NCBI GenBank assembly: GCA_903885555.1
Contig: CAISIV010000207.1
Location: forward strand, 1-34,870
DNA length: 34,870 bases
DNA from: an uncultured Hyphomicrobiales bacterium
GTDB taxonomy: Bacteria > Pseudomonadota > Alphaproteobacteria > Rhizobiales > Xanthobacteraceae
Direction: 5' to 3'
Below the pieces are notes generated by a model, which was given only the letters and a program-made list of their open reading frames with translations, was not told the DNA's origin and did not search any database. Made by a program: the position numbers and the translations under genes. Shown piece after piece: positions 14,067 to 22,933 of the stretch; the first letter of the stretch is position 1, and the number at the start of each line of letters is the position of its first letter.

Positions 14067-16385
14067 TCAGCGCCGGGCCAGACGGAAATAAAGTTCGGAA
14101 AGGCGGGCGGGCAAGTCCTCCACGCGATGAACCATCATCGTCTTGCCGCGTCCGAAGATGCGCGCAGCGGACTTGATGCCGGCTTTGCCGAGCACGACAC
14201 CGTAGACATCAATGCCGCCAGCATGAAGTCCAACCGCGGCACGGCGCGCATCCTCGACGAGGTCAAGCGCGCCGGCGTCGATGTCGGACGGCTCGCCGTC
14301 GGTCAGCACGAGAACAAGCTTCCGGCCGGATTTGGTTGCTCCGATGACATGGCCGGCATGGCGTAATGCAGCGCCGAGCCGCGTCGAAAGGCCGGCGCGC
14401 AAACCGGAAAGCCGGGCCATGCAGGCGCGAGTATAGGTCTCCTCGAAAGATTTGATGGTGGTCATCTGGACATTGTTCCGACCGTCCGAGGCGAATGCCA
14501 GTAACCCGAAGGGATCGCCCAGACGCTCCATCGCTTCCGCCAAGAGCGCGACCGCCAAACGCTCGACATCGAGGACGGTGGCGCCAGAAGCGAGCCTGTC
14601 GGAGGTAGACTCCGAGACGTCAATCATGAGCAAGGCCGACAAATCCCGATGTGCGGCTGCCGACGAGCGAAAGACCCGTGGGTCCGGAATCTGGTCGAGC
14701 CGCAACGCGATGCCAGCGTCGAGCAAGGCGTTGAGATCGATGTCGTGACCGTCGTGCTGGCGGTTGAGGCGTACGGTGCGCCCGATTGTGATGCCGCGAA
14801 TGAGCTGGCGGACGCGGCTGCGCAGGATATGCGCTTGATCGATCGCCGCATCGATCGACCGGGGGTCGCCAAGATGCGGGGAAACCTCGCGGACCGTCGT
14901 CCACGCAGGCCGTTCGAAGGAATGCTCCCGGTCCCATTCGGGATATCTGGCGATCACAACACCCATGACGTCGGGGGCGATAGGCCGCGCCCGCCCCGCT
15001 GATGCCGCGGTATCGGACTCGGCAGTCGTGTGCTCGCTGTCTTCGGTTTCCTTCCGCTCATCGCTGGCGGCGTCGGCGGGAAGGTCGATGGCCTCGTCCG
15101 GAGAAGAAGTGGTCTTGCCGAAATTCCACAGGCCGACGCCATCGTCGCGATAAACCGGCTCGACAATATAACTCTTGGCGTTGAACTGGACTCGCATCTG
15201 CCCGAGATCGTTGCCCAGTAGCATACCGATCTCACGGCTGATCGCCGGGTCACGAATCCGCGGCGCTGCGTTCGAAAACATCTCGCGCCCTTTGGTCACG
15301 AAGCTCTCGTCGTCGGAATATGCGGGATCGAAAAGCGCGCGGGCCAGCCGTGCGAGGAGGCTCGGCGACGTGCGGATGCCGGAGGGGGCGGCAACGTGAT
15401 ACGGCGTCCATAGCCGGCGCAGTCCAGGAAGTTGGCGCATGGCAAGCGTTTCGATGCGCGCGTCTTCAATGAGATTGACGAGGGCAACCTGCAGCGGTTT
15501 CAGCGAACCGACATTGAAGGGGTAGCTGCCGAACACAAGATGGGCCTGAGCATGGGCCGCCGCTGCGCGAAAGACGTCGCGGGCCGCATCTCCCTCAAAA
15601 CCGCGAAATACCTCGGGCATGCGGATCAAAGGGCCGGCGATCGAAACCCGGCGTGGCGATCCTTGGCTTCCATTGTGCGAAAGAGGGCGCAGTAGCGGCG
15701 AGTGGCCCCACAGCGCGGTGACGAAAGCGTTGAGTTCGATTTCGACCGCCGCGAACGTGACTGCGCTGGCGCCGTGGGTGATGAGACGTTCCGCGAACTC
15801 GTCCTGCAGTGCGAAAAACGACATCAGTCGTTTTTTATCGCCGGCGGATGCGCGTAGGCCTGAGGCAATAAAACTCTCGAACGCATCAATAGAGCCGGAC
15901 GACAGAATTTCCGTCATGTTCTTTGCCACAAGCGAAACCACGATCGGCTCCTTGCTGGCCAGCATCTGCATGGCGCGCCACCAGCGCATCAGCGACGCCT
16001 CGTTTCCGAGAAGCCGGCCGACGACAGGAAATATCTTTAGCGTCGCCGTCGCCGCTTCAGCGCCGGCCCAGCGGCAAATGTCGGCGGCGGCATCCGCGGC
16101 CATAACGAGGGGCGCTACTTGTTTCTGCCTCGACACGACCCGGCTGGCATCCCAGAAAACGATCAGGCAGGTAGGCCCGGCGTTGACGTGGACAAGCTTA
16201 AGCACCGCGGCAGACCAGGCCTCCAAGTCGGCGGGCCCAAAATTCGTGGCGAGTTCGCTCCAGACAGCGCGAAAGAGCGGGCGCAGCGCCTCGCGTTGAC
16301 TCATCGTCTGATGCAAGGTCCGGCTTGCATCGGCGCCCGCGGAATCGATGAGGTGCAGCGTCATCTGCCCTCGATCCGGACTCAC
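14067..16385 (-). CDS. VWA domain protein, NorD/CbbO type (partner of MoxR ATPase)
   Basis: A 772-aa cytosolic protein with a C-terminal von Willebrand factor A domain. The MIDAS metal site is intact: D589, S591 and S593 in MIDVSESTSD, then STRLGAALRHAG and VLTDGEPSD. The region before it (DLNALLDAGIALRLDQIPDP) is characteristic of the NorD/CbbO group. The long N-terminal part is helical and not assigned. Such proteins work with a MoxR/CbbQ-type AAA+ ATPase to load metal cofactors into, or reactivate, a client enzyme (Rubisco, NO reductase and others). The GTG start overlaps the stop of the ATPase gene by 4 bases (GTGA), which implies translational coupling; an ATG at 16364 is the alternative. 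None of the known client enzymes is nearby. Confidence 0.88.
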   Translation of the reverse strand: MSPDRGQMTLHLIDSAGADASRTLHQTMSQREALRPLFRAVWSELATNFGPADLEAWSAAVLKLVHVNAGPTCLIVFWDASRVVSRQKQVAPLVMAADAAADICRWAGAEAATATLKIFPVVGRLLGNEASLMRWWRAMQMLASKEPIVVSLVAKNMTEILSSGSIDAFESFIASGLRASAGDKKRLMSFFALQDEFAERLITHGASAVTFAAVEIELNAFVTALWGHSPLLRPLSHNGSQGSPRRVSIAGPLIRMPEVFRGFEGDAARDVFRAAAAHAQAHLVFGSYPFNVGSLKPLQVALVNLIEDARIETLAMRQLPGLRRLWTPYHVAAPSGIRTSPSLLARLARALFDPAYSDDESFVTKGREMFSNAAPRIRDPAISREIGMLLGNDLGQMRVQFNAKSYIVEPVYRDDGVGLWNFGKTTSSPDEAIDLPADAASDERKETEDSEHTTAESDTAASAGRARPIAPDVMGVVIARYPEWDREHSFERPAWTTVREVSPHLGDPRSIDAAIDQAHILRSRVRQLIRGITIGRTVRLNRQHDGHDIDLNALLDAGIALRLDQIPDPRVFRSSAAAHRDLSALLMIDVSESTSDRLASGATVLDVERLAVALLAEAMERLGDPFGLLAFASDGRNNVQMTTIKSFEETYTRACMARLSGLRAGLSTRLGAALRHAGHVIGATKSGRKLVLVLTDGEPSDIDAGALDLVEDARRAAVGLHAGGIDVYGVVLGKAGIKSAARIFGRGKTMMVHRVEDLPARLSELYFRLARR

Positions 16386-17230
16386 GGCAGGCAGGCCCGA
16401 ATGGCCTCGGTCAGCGCCGCGCGGATGTCGATGTTGTCGGTGATCGGAATAACGATGCTGGATTGCACGGCGCTCTCCAGCGGCAAGCCGGCGCGCACCA
16501 ATCGCCCGGCATGAATGAGCATTCGGGTGGATGCACCCTCATCCAGCCCGTGGCCTTGAAGGTTGCGGGTGCGCTCGGCGATGGCGACAAGCGTCTTCGC
16601 AAGTTCTGCGTCGGTGCCGCCCTCGCGCGCCACGATCGCCGCTTCAGTCGCGGCCGGGGGATAGCCAAAGTCGATGGCGACAAAGCGCTGCTTGGTCGAT
16701 TCTTTCAGATCTTTGACGGCGCTCTGGTATCCGGGATTGTAGGAAATCGTCAGCTGAAAATCGGCATGCGCGGGCACGACTTCGTTTCGCTTGTCGAGCG
16801 GCAGAATGCGGCGCGCGTCGGTGAGAGGATGCAGCACGACAGTCGTGTCCTGACGCGCCTCGACGACTTCGTCGAGATAGCAGATCGCGCCGTGCCGCAC
16901 TGCCAATGTCAGCGGGCCGTCATGCCAAACCGTGCCGCTGGGTTCGAGCAGATAGCGCCCGGCCAGATCGGCCGCGGTCATATCCTCATGGGCCGCAACC
17001 GTGATCAACGGCCGTCCAAGCTTCCAGGCCATATGCTCGATGAATCGCGTCTTGCCGCAACCGGTAGGCCCTTTCAGCATGACGGGAAGACGCTCGGCGT
17101 AGGCCGCCGAAAAGACCATCACCTCGTCGCCAACGGGCTGGTAATAAGGCTCTGTGCTGATCCGATAGGCGTCAAGATCCACGAAACCCTCCGCAGGCGG
17201 GCGAAGGAAGCATCTGACGGCTTGCGTCAC
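16382..17230 (-). CDS. MoxR-family AAA+ ATPase, CbbQ/NorQ type
   Basis: A 282-aa protein. Walker A is GPTGCGKT at residues 54-61 and Walker B is AICYLDE at 114-120. Sensor 1 Asn is in ISYNPGYQ (about 164). The stretch LAGRYLLEPSGTVWHDGPLT and the C-terminal half (GHGLDEGASTRMLIHAGRLV) are typical of CbbQ/NirQ/NorQ. It would form hexameric rings that remodel a client enzyme together with the VWA protein encoded downstream. The GTG at 17230 is the only plausible start close to the domain; AAGGA lies very near it, so the exact start is uncertain. The gene is divergent from a Bug receptor gene, with a 276-base gap. Confidence 0.92.
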   Translation of the reverse strand: MTQAVRCFLRPPAEGFVDLDAYRISTEPYYQPVGDEVMVFSAAYAERLPVMLKGPTGCGKTRFIEHMAWKLGRPLITVAAHEDMTAADLAGRYLLEPSGTVWHDGPLTLAVRHGAICYLDEVVEARQDTTVVLHPLTDARRILPLDKRNEVVPAHADFQLTISYNPGYQSAVKDLKESTKQRFVAIDFGYPPAATEAAIVAREGGTDAELAKTLVAIAERTRNLQGHGLDEGASTRMLIHAGRLVRAGLPLESAVQSSIVIPITDNIDIRAALTEAIRACLP

Positions 17231-17304
17231 TGTCCTTCGCGAATGGATGCGGCAGCCATTGCCGTGGAAACACGCCGCAGCACTAAAACGAATGAACAGA
17301 GATA

Positions 17305-17315
17305 TGCAATTTGCA
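17305..17315. promoter_or_regulatory. Palindrome TGCAA-T-TTGCA in the divergent region
   Basis: A perfect 5-1-5 palindrome lies 75 bases upstream of the MoxR ATPase start and about 190 bases upstream of the Bug gene. It may be an operator for either divergent unit. No clear -35/-10 pair could be fixed in this region. Confidence 0.3.
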
Positions 17316-17506
17316 CGCCATCTCTTTGGTGAATGGAATTTTCAACTCGACAGCGTTTCGGCGTTGTAATGAGCGCGGAACCGCAGGTCTCCTTGCGCAA
17401 TACCCTGCTAGCTTTTCCCGACCCGATAGGAGATTGTTTTCCGGCTAAATAATAAAGCACTCGGCTGGCCAAACGGTACGGACGAGGCACACGGAAGGGA
17501 GACGTG

Positions 17507-18511
17507 ATGTTCATAAAGAGGGTGTTTCCGCGCGTTGCAATTCGCAGCTTCGTCTGTGCTGCACTCGGTTTCGTGGGGCTCGTGGTGTCGGTTCCGCTTG
17601 CGGCTCACGCCGCAGGTTTTCCAGATCGGCCCATCAAAATTGTCGTTCCATTTGCGCCGGGCGGCGCCAGCGATCTGATCGCGCGCGTTCTCAGCGCGCC
17701 GCTTCAGCAAGAACTGGGTCAGCCGGTTATCGTCGAAAATCATGCGGGAGCGAATGGCAATATCGGCATCGGCTTCGCCGCGAAGGCCGATCCGGACGGT
17801 TACACGCTGCTGGTGGCGTCGAGCGTCATCTTCGTCAACTTGCCGCTGCAACGTCCGGGCAGTTATGACCCGGGAAAAGATTTTGCCCCGATTGCCGATC
17901 TCGGTGGTTCGCCTGACGCGATTCTTGTGCGGACCGAAAGTCCCATCAAGGACTTCGCCGATCTCCTCAAGCGAGCGAAAGAAAATCCGGGCCGCATCAC
18001 GTTTTCGAGTCCAGGCGTCGGCAGCATTTCGCAGCTTGGCATTGAACTGCTGGATGTCCGTACTGGCATCAAGCTCGTCCATGTGCCTTATACCGGCGCG
18101 GGCCCGGCGGTGCAGGCGGGACTCAGTGGCACGACCGATCTGGCGGCCGTGAATATTTCCGCCGCCATGCCACTGGTCAAAGCCGGCAAGATGCGGGCTC
18201 TGATTCAGACCGGCGACAAGCGTTGGTTTGAACTGCCTGACGTGCCGACCCTGACTGAGTTCGGCATTCGCAACGCCGAGTCCGAGACGCTGCAGGTTCT
18301 TCTCGCTCCCCAGGGTACGCCGGCCGCGGTGCGAGACCGGCTGAGCGAGGCTGTCGTGAAAGTGCTCAAGGACAAGAAGATCCGCGACAATCTTCTCCAG
18401 ACCGGCTTCGAGGTGTCGGGCACGGGGGCGGTCGAGCTGAAGAAACTGATTGACGTTGAAATGGCAAAATGGCGCGAAGTCATCAGCCAGGCAAACCTCA
18501 AGGTCAATTGA
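17507..18511 (+). CDS. Bug-family (TctC-type) periplasmic solute receptor 1
   Basis: A 334-aa periplasmic binding protein of the tripartite tricarboxylate transporter class. A signal peptide ends near AAHAAG. The Bug signature blocks follow: PDRPIKIVVPFAPGGASDLI, QPVIVENHAGANGNIG, AADPDGYTLL-like KADPDGYTLLVASS, and VPYTGAGPAVQAGLSG. Ligands in this family are mostly carboxylates or other small acids, held by two water-bridged beta-alpha loops, so the substrate cannot be predicted. The ATG at 17507 has AGGGAGA upstream; a GTG three bases earlier is less likely. No TctA/TctB membrane subunits are present. It is followed by an amidohydrolase and an aldo/keto reductase on the same strand, probably one unit. 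Confidence 0.92.
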   Translation: MFIKRVFPRVAIRSFVCAALGFVGLVVSVPLAAHAAGFPDRPIKIVVPFAPGGASDLIARVLSAPLQQELGQPVIVENHAGANGNIGIGFAAKADPDGYTLLVASSVIFVNLPLQRPGSYDPGKDFAPIADLGGSPDAILVRTESPIKDFADLLKRAKENPGRITFSSPGVGSISQLGIELLDVRTGIKLVHVPYTGAGPAVQAGLSGTTDLAAVNISAAMPLVKAGKMRALIQTGDKRWFELPDVPTLTEFGIRNAESETLQVLLAPQGTPAAVRDRLSEAVVKVLKDKKIRDNLLQTGFEVSGTGAVELKKLIDVEMAKWREVISQANLKVN

Positions 18512-18590
18512 CGTCGCACGATGAACAATATTGGCCGCCGAAATCTGTCAAATGGATTTCGGCGGCACTTCCAACCAAGGCACATTACTT

Positions 18591-19592
18591 ATGGCACGCG
18601 TCCGTACCGTCGATTCCCATACCCACATTCTGACTGAAGAGGCGATGCGACGGCTGGCCAAGGAGTCGCCCAAAGTTGCGCCGGTGCTTAAGAACGTCAA
18701 CGAGCACGGCGGCGTTCTCGAAATCGACGGCAAGGTCGTCCAGCAGCCGCACCCCCGTGAGATGTGGGAGTTGGCTTTGCGGCTGCGCGACATGGACGCC
18801 AACGCCGTGGACGTGCAGGTGCTGTCGCCGACGGTTTTCACGTTCTTCTATGGGCACGAGCCTGATCTGGCTTTGGCCTGTTCGATCGTTCAGAACGATG
18901 ACATTGCTGCTGTGGTGGCGAAGCATCCCGATCGATTTCTGGGTCTTGGCACGGTTCCTTTGCAGGCGCCGCAGGCGGCTGCCGACGAACTGCGCCGTTC
19001 GATGATCAATCTCGGCTTGCGCGGCGCCATGATCGGCAGCAACGTGAATGGCCGCAATCTTGATGATCCCGCGCTCGAGCCGTTCTGGGCGACGGCGGAG
19101 GAATTAGGCGCCTTCATCTTTATCCATCCGCATGCCGGGGTCGGTACCGAGCGTATGGGTTCGTATTATTTGAAGAACCTCATCGGTCTGCCGCTTGAGA
19201 CCACACTGGCCGCCGCGTCCCTTGTGTTCGGCGGCGTGCTCGAACGCTATCCCAAACTCAAAGTATGCCTGTCCCATGGCGGCGGGTTCGTGCCGTACCA
19301 AGCCGGCCGCTTTGCGCATGGCTGGGACGTGCGCGGCGAAGCAAAGGTCGCCCTCAAAAATCCTCCCGCGGAGTCGCTCGGCCGCTTGTTCTACGACACC
19401 ATCTTGCATTCGAAGACCAACCTTGAATTTCTCATCGACGCGGTCGGGCCCGCTCAGGTTCTGCTCGGCAGCGATTATCCGTTCGACATGGGCAACATGG
19501 ATTGCGTGGCGCGGGTCGAAGCGCTGTCGATAGAGCCTGCGGCCCGCGATCTCATTCTTGGCGGTTATGCGCGCGGCCTGCTTGGAACATGA
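18591..19592 (+). CDS. Amidohydrolase-2 family enzyme, ACMSD type
   Basis: A 333-aa cytosolic TIM-barrel metalloenzyme. The ligands follow the pattern of aminocarboxymuconate-semialdehyde decarboxylase: H10 and H12 (VDSHTHIL), H179 (FIHPHAGVG), H229 (LSHGGG) and D295 (LLGSDYPFDMG). ACMSD itself uses nearly the same numbering, so a decarboxylation or hydrolysis of an unsaturated or cyclic carboxylate is likely. An ATG at 18552 would add a short unconserved leader; 18591 was chosen because family members begin right before the H-x-H strand. It lies between Bug receptor 1 and the aldo/keto reductase, and probably acts on the imported compound. Confidence 0.9.
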   Translation: MARVRTVDSHTHILTEEAMRRLAKESPKVAPVLKNVNEHGGVLEIDGKVVQQPHPREMWELALRLRDMDANAVDVQVLSPTVFTFFYGHEPDLALACSIVQNDDIAAVVAKHPDRFLGLGTVPLQAPQAAADELRRSMINLGLRGAMIGSNVNGRNLDDPALEPFWATAEELGAFIFIHPHAGVGTERMGSYYLKNLIGLPLETTLAAASLVFGGVLERYPKLKVCLSHGGGFVPYQAGRFAHGWDVRGEAKVALKNPPAESLGRLFYDTILHSKTNLEFLIDAVGPAQVLLGSDYPFDMGNMDCVARVEALSIEPAARDLILGGYARGLLGT

Positions 19593-19602
19593 CCGGCTAA
19601 CA

Positions 19603-20550
19603 ATGGCGACACATTTTCTCAGCGGCACCGATCTGCCATTCTCGACGCTTGGGCTAGGCTGCAACGATTTCGGCGTCCGCCTCGATCTTGCGGCATCGAG
19701 CGCCATCGTCGATGCCGCTATCGACTCTGGCGTGACAGTGTTCGATACGGCCGATGTCTATGGCAAGCGTGGCGGCTCGGAGACGATCCTCGGCCAGGCT
19801 CTTGGATCGCGTCGCAAGGACATCGTCCTGGTCTCCAAATTTGGCGTCGCCATGGATGATGAAGGCCGTCTGAAGGGCGGCTCTTACGCTTATGTGATGA
19901 GCGCGGTCGAAGCCAGCCTCAAGCGGCTCAAAACCGACTGGATCGACCTCTATTATTATCACCGGCCGGATCCGGCCACGCCTGTCGAAGAAACCATGCG
20001 CGCGCTCGATCAACTGATCCGGCAGGGCAAGGTACGCTACATCGGTTGTTCGAACATGTCAGCGGCGCAGGTGTCGCAAAGCCGGGCCGTCGCAGAGGCG
20101 CACGGCCTTCATCGCTTTGTCTGCTGTCAGGACCAGTACAATCTGCTGGCGCGCAAGATCGAGGGCGAACTCATTCCAGAGCTTGAAAAGCAAAGATTGC
20201 CATTGTTGCCGTATTTTCCGCTCGCCAGCGGAATGCTGACGGGAAAATATCAATTCGGCGCGCCGATTCCGGAAGGCACGCGGCTTTCGCAGAAGCGATA
20301 CTCTGATCGTTTCCTTAACGATCGGAATTTCACTGTCGTCGAGAGCCTCAAGGAATTTTGTGCGCAGCGCGGGCGTTCCATGCTGGAGCTTGCCTTCGGC
20401 TGGCTGCTGACGAACCCGGTGGTCGGCGGCGTGATCGCCGGGGCGAGCACGCCCGAACAGCTCCGTCAGAATGTGACGGCCACCGGCTGGCGGCTGAATG
20501 CCGCCGAGATGGCCGAGGTCGACCGGATAACGAAAGTGGCGAGCCGCTAA
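19603..20550 (+). CDS. Aldo/keto reductase
   Basis: A 315-aa cytosolic NADPH-dependent oxidoreductase with a TIM barrel. The catalytic tetrad is complete: D48 and Y53 (FDTADVYG), K79 (LVSKFG) and H120 (YYYHRPDP). The coenzyme region near the C-terminus (NPVVGGVIAGASTPEQLRQN) is the family's phosphate-binding segment. It reduces an aldehyde or ketone, or works in reverse. The gene starts 10 bases after the amidohydrolase stop, so it is co-transcribed. Its stop codon overlaps the stop of the convergent MmgE/PrpD gene by three bases. Confidence 0.93.
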   Translation: MATHFLSGTDLPFSTLGLGCNDFGVRLDLAASSAIVDAAIDSGVTVFDTADVYGKRGGSETILGQALGSRRKDIVLVSKFGVAMDDEGRLKGGSYAYVMSAVEASLKRLKTDWIDLYYYHRPDPATPVEETMRALDQLIRQGKVRYIGCSNMSAAQVSQSRAVAEAHGLHRFVCCQDQYNLLARKIEGELIPELEKQRLPLLPYFPLASGMLTGKYQFGAPIPEGTRLSQKRYSDRFLNDRNFTVVESLKEFCAQRGRSMLELAFGWLLTNPVVGGVIAGASTPEQLRQNVTATGWRLNAAEMAEVDRITKVASR

Positions 20551-21941
20551 GCGGACGGCCCACTCAACACACCGCCGAGCCAGCGAGCATCGAGTTGATC
20601 GAGATCGCGCGATATCGCGACGATCTTTTTGCAGACGTTGTCCGGAACGCGGGTCGACAGCTCCTGCATGAAGCGTGCTTCGTGCTCGGCGCCGGTGAAC
20701 GGCTGCGACGGGCTGCCCTTGGGTGCTGCCACGAGTTTGGAGAGCGTGCGTCCATCGCGTAGCGTGACGCTGACGCGCGCTGCGGTCGAAAGCTCGTTGC
20801 TTGCGGCCTCGACTTCGTCGTCGAGCACAATCGTCGTGCGTTCCTCGATGGCATGCAGGCTCTTGTCGGAAAGCCCGGCTTCGAAGTCCGAAACGTTGAC
20901 GGTCGGGATCTGGCCCGGCGTGAGCGGCAGCTTTGACGCCAAAGCGACGCCAAAGGGCAGGCACATCTGCGCGGCCTGCAGGTCCACCGGATGCGGATTG
21001 GTCAGCCGCCCTTGGATGATGCGCGGAATGCCCAGCGTCATGTCTGCGATATCGTCGCCGGAAAAACCGTGTTCCTCGCGCAGCGCCAGCATGCCGTCGA
21101 GCCCCGCGGCGATGCGGGCCGCCGCGGCGTGCGATTTCACCAGCACGTCCATGAGATGGAAGTGTTCGCCCAGCCCCGCCTCGATCACGGCCGGATTCCA
21201 ACCGTCGGCGTAAGCGCGGGCAAAGCCGCCGGCGCCTTCGATGATGTCGATGGGTCCGCTATAGCCTTGCTCGGCAAGAAGCGCGGCAGTGACGCCGCTT
21301 TCGGCCGAGTGTGCGGCCTGTATGCGCTTGGCCGATGCGCCGGAATAGTAAAACTGCGCGACGCCGCTGGCATATCCTCCGGCAAGGCCCATCGCCTCGG
21401 CGATGCGTCTGTCCTTGCCGGGAAACAGCAAACGTCCGGCCGCGGCCGCGGTGCCGAAACCGTCGCAGGTGCCGGTGCTCTGGAAACCGCGTTTGAAGTG
21501 ACTCGGCTGCACCGCCAATCCAACGCGGATGATGGTCTCGTATCCGGCAACGACAGCGGCCAGCATCTCGGTGCCGGAGGCCTGCGTATGTTCTGCCACT
21601 GCCAGCGCCGCGGACCATGCGGCAACGCCGGGATGCAGCATGGCGCCGACATGGGTATCGTCGCCGTCGAAGCTTGAACCATAGGCGACGTTGAGGAAGG
21701 TGGCGTGCTGCGGATTGAGCGTCTCGGCCGAGAACAGGCTGTGCGATCCGCCGGCCTTGCCGACCAGCCCGATATAGCCGCGCGACCAGTCGCTCCACGG
21801 CAGCCGCGCGCCGATCGAGCATACGCGCAGGAAATCGACCAGCAGCCAGCCGAGCTTCTCGCGCACTTTGTCGGGCAGCTTGGCGGGATCAAGCGTGGCC
21901 GCGAAGGAAGCCAGCGCCATCGTCGATTTGGCATTGCTCAT
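20547..21941 (-). CDS. MmgE/PrpD family protein
   Basis: About 464 aa, cytosolic. The family includes 2-methylcitrate dehydratase, cis-aconitate decarboxylase and iminodisuccinate epimerase, which act on small di- and tricarboxylates. Visible blocks include YGSSFDGDDTHVGAMLHPG, VVAGYETIIRVGLAV, FQSTGTCDGFGTAAAAGRLL and SAESGVTAALLAEQGYSGP. Together they give the all-helical domain and the lid domain in the usual order and length. The ATG at 21941 is my start. A GTG at 21953 would overlap the stop of the upstream Bug gene (GTGA) and is equally possible. It is the last gene of a three-gene unit with a Bug receptor and an alpha/beta hydrolase. Confidence 0.9.
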   Translation of the reverse strand: MSNAKSTMALASFAATLDPAKLPDKVREKLGWLLVDFLRVCSIGARLPWSDWSRGYIGLVGKAGGSHSLFSAETLNPQHATFLNVAYGSSFDGDDTHVGAMLHPGVAAWSAALAVAEHTQASGTEMLAAVVAGYETIIRVGLAVQPSHFKRGFQSTGTCDGFGTAAAAGRLLFPGKDRRIAEAMGLAGGYASGVAQFYYSGASAKRIQAAHSAESGVTAALLAEQGYSGPIDIIEGAGGFARAYADGWNPAVIEAGLGEHFHLMDVLVKSHAAAARIAAGLDGMLALREEHGFSGDDIADMTLGIPRIIQGRLTNPHPVDLQAAQMCLPFGVALASKLPLTPGQIPTVNVSDFEAGLSDKSLHAIEERTTIVLDDEVEAASNELSTAARVSVTLRDGRTLSKLVAAPKGSPSQPFTGAEHEARFMQELSTRVPDNVCKKIVAISRDLDQLDARWLGGVLSGPSA

Positions 21942-21949
21942 GGCCGCAC

Positions 21950-22933
21950 TCACTTCGCCGTCTGGAAGATATCGGCGTACTTGCCGTATTTGACCAGATC
22001 ACTGGCGATCACTTGCCGGAATTCCTCCGGCTTGCTGCACACAATGTCCGAGCCGCCACCAATAATGATGTCACGCACCGATGGCTCCTTGAGCGCGGTG
22101 TCGACGCCGCTCCACAATTTGTCGATGACCGGTCCGGGTGTGCCGGCCGGCGCCACCATGCCGACCCACGACACCGCCTCGTAACCGGGGACACCGGCTT
22201 CGGCGACCGTGGGGACGTCCGGCAAGGCCGGCGAACGCTCCTTCGAGCCGACGGCCAGCGCACGAAGCGCGCCTTGGCGAATGTGAGCGGCGAGGCCGGC
22301 CGTGAAACCCCACATGGCGCCGACCTGATTGGACAATACCGACTGCAAGGCGAGACCGGTGCCTGCATAAGGAACATGCGTGATCTTGAGACCGGCCATG
22401 CGGTTGAAGATCTCGCCGGCGAGATGGTTTGGCCCGCCGACGCCGGACGAGGCGTAGAACAGCTCGCCGGGCTTTGCGCTCGCCAGCGCCATGTATTCCT
22501 TCAAGGTCTTGGCCGGTACCGAAGGATGCACAACGAGAACGACCGTGTTGCGGGTTAGCAGCGAGACAGGCGCAAAATCCTTCAGTGGATCATAACCGAT
22601 GGCGACGCCGATATGCGGGGCGATCACGAGAGACGACTCGGTCGAAACCAGTAGCGTGTGACCGTCGGGATCGGATTTGGCGACGACTCCGGTGCCGATG
22701 CGGCCGGCAGCCCCCGCGCGGTTTTCGACGACGAAAGGCTGGCCGAGCGATTTCTGCAGTTGCGGCGCCAACAGGCGCGAAACGGTATCGGCACCGCCGC
22801 CGGGCGTGAACGGCACGATGAGATGCACCGTGCGTGACGGGTAGGGCGTGTCGCCGTAGGCGCGCAGCGATGGTAGCGCCGTCCCGGCGCCGGCTGCGAT
22901 CAGTCCGCCGATTAGCTTGCGTCGTGTCGTCAT
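21950..22933 (-). CDS. Bug-family (TctC-type) periplasmic solute receptor 2
   Basis: A 327-aa exported receptor. The N-terminus MTTRRKLIGGLIAAGAGTAL has a twin-arginine-like start (TTRRKL), so Tat export is possible but the motif is imperfect. Family blocks are YPSRTVHLIVPFTPGGGADT, PFVVENRAGAAGRIGTG, SDPDGHTLLVSTES and HVPYAGTGLALQSVLSN. The ATG at 22933 overlaps the stop of the alpha/beta hydrolase by 4 bases (ATGA), and GAGGG lies upstream. The open frame continues far upstream, but only as a shadow of the hydrolase. The ligand is unknown; a carboxylate fits its MmgE/PrpD partner. Confidence 0.92.
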   Translation of the reverse strand: MTTRRKLIGGLIAAGAGTALPSLRAYGDTPYPSRTVHLIVPFTPGGGADTVSRLLAPQLQKSLGQPFVVENRAGAAGRIGTGVVAKSDPDGHTLLVSTESSLVIAPHIGVAIGYDPLKDFAPVSLLTRNTVVLVVHPSVPAKTLKEYMALASAKPGELFYASSGVGGPNHLAGEIFNRMAGLKITHVPYAGTGLALQSVLSNQVGAMWGFTAGLAAHIRQGALRALAVGSKERSPALPDVPTVAEAGVPGYEAVSWVGMVAPAGTPGPVIDKLWSGVDTALKEPSVRDIIIGGGSDIVCSKPEEFRQVIASDLVKYGKYADIFQTAK

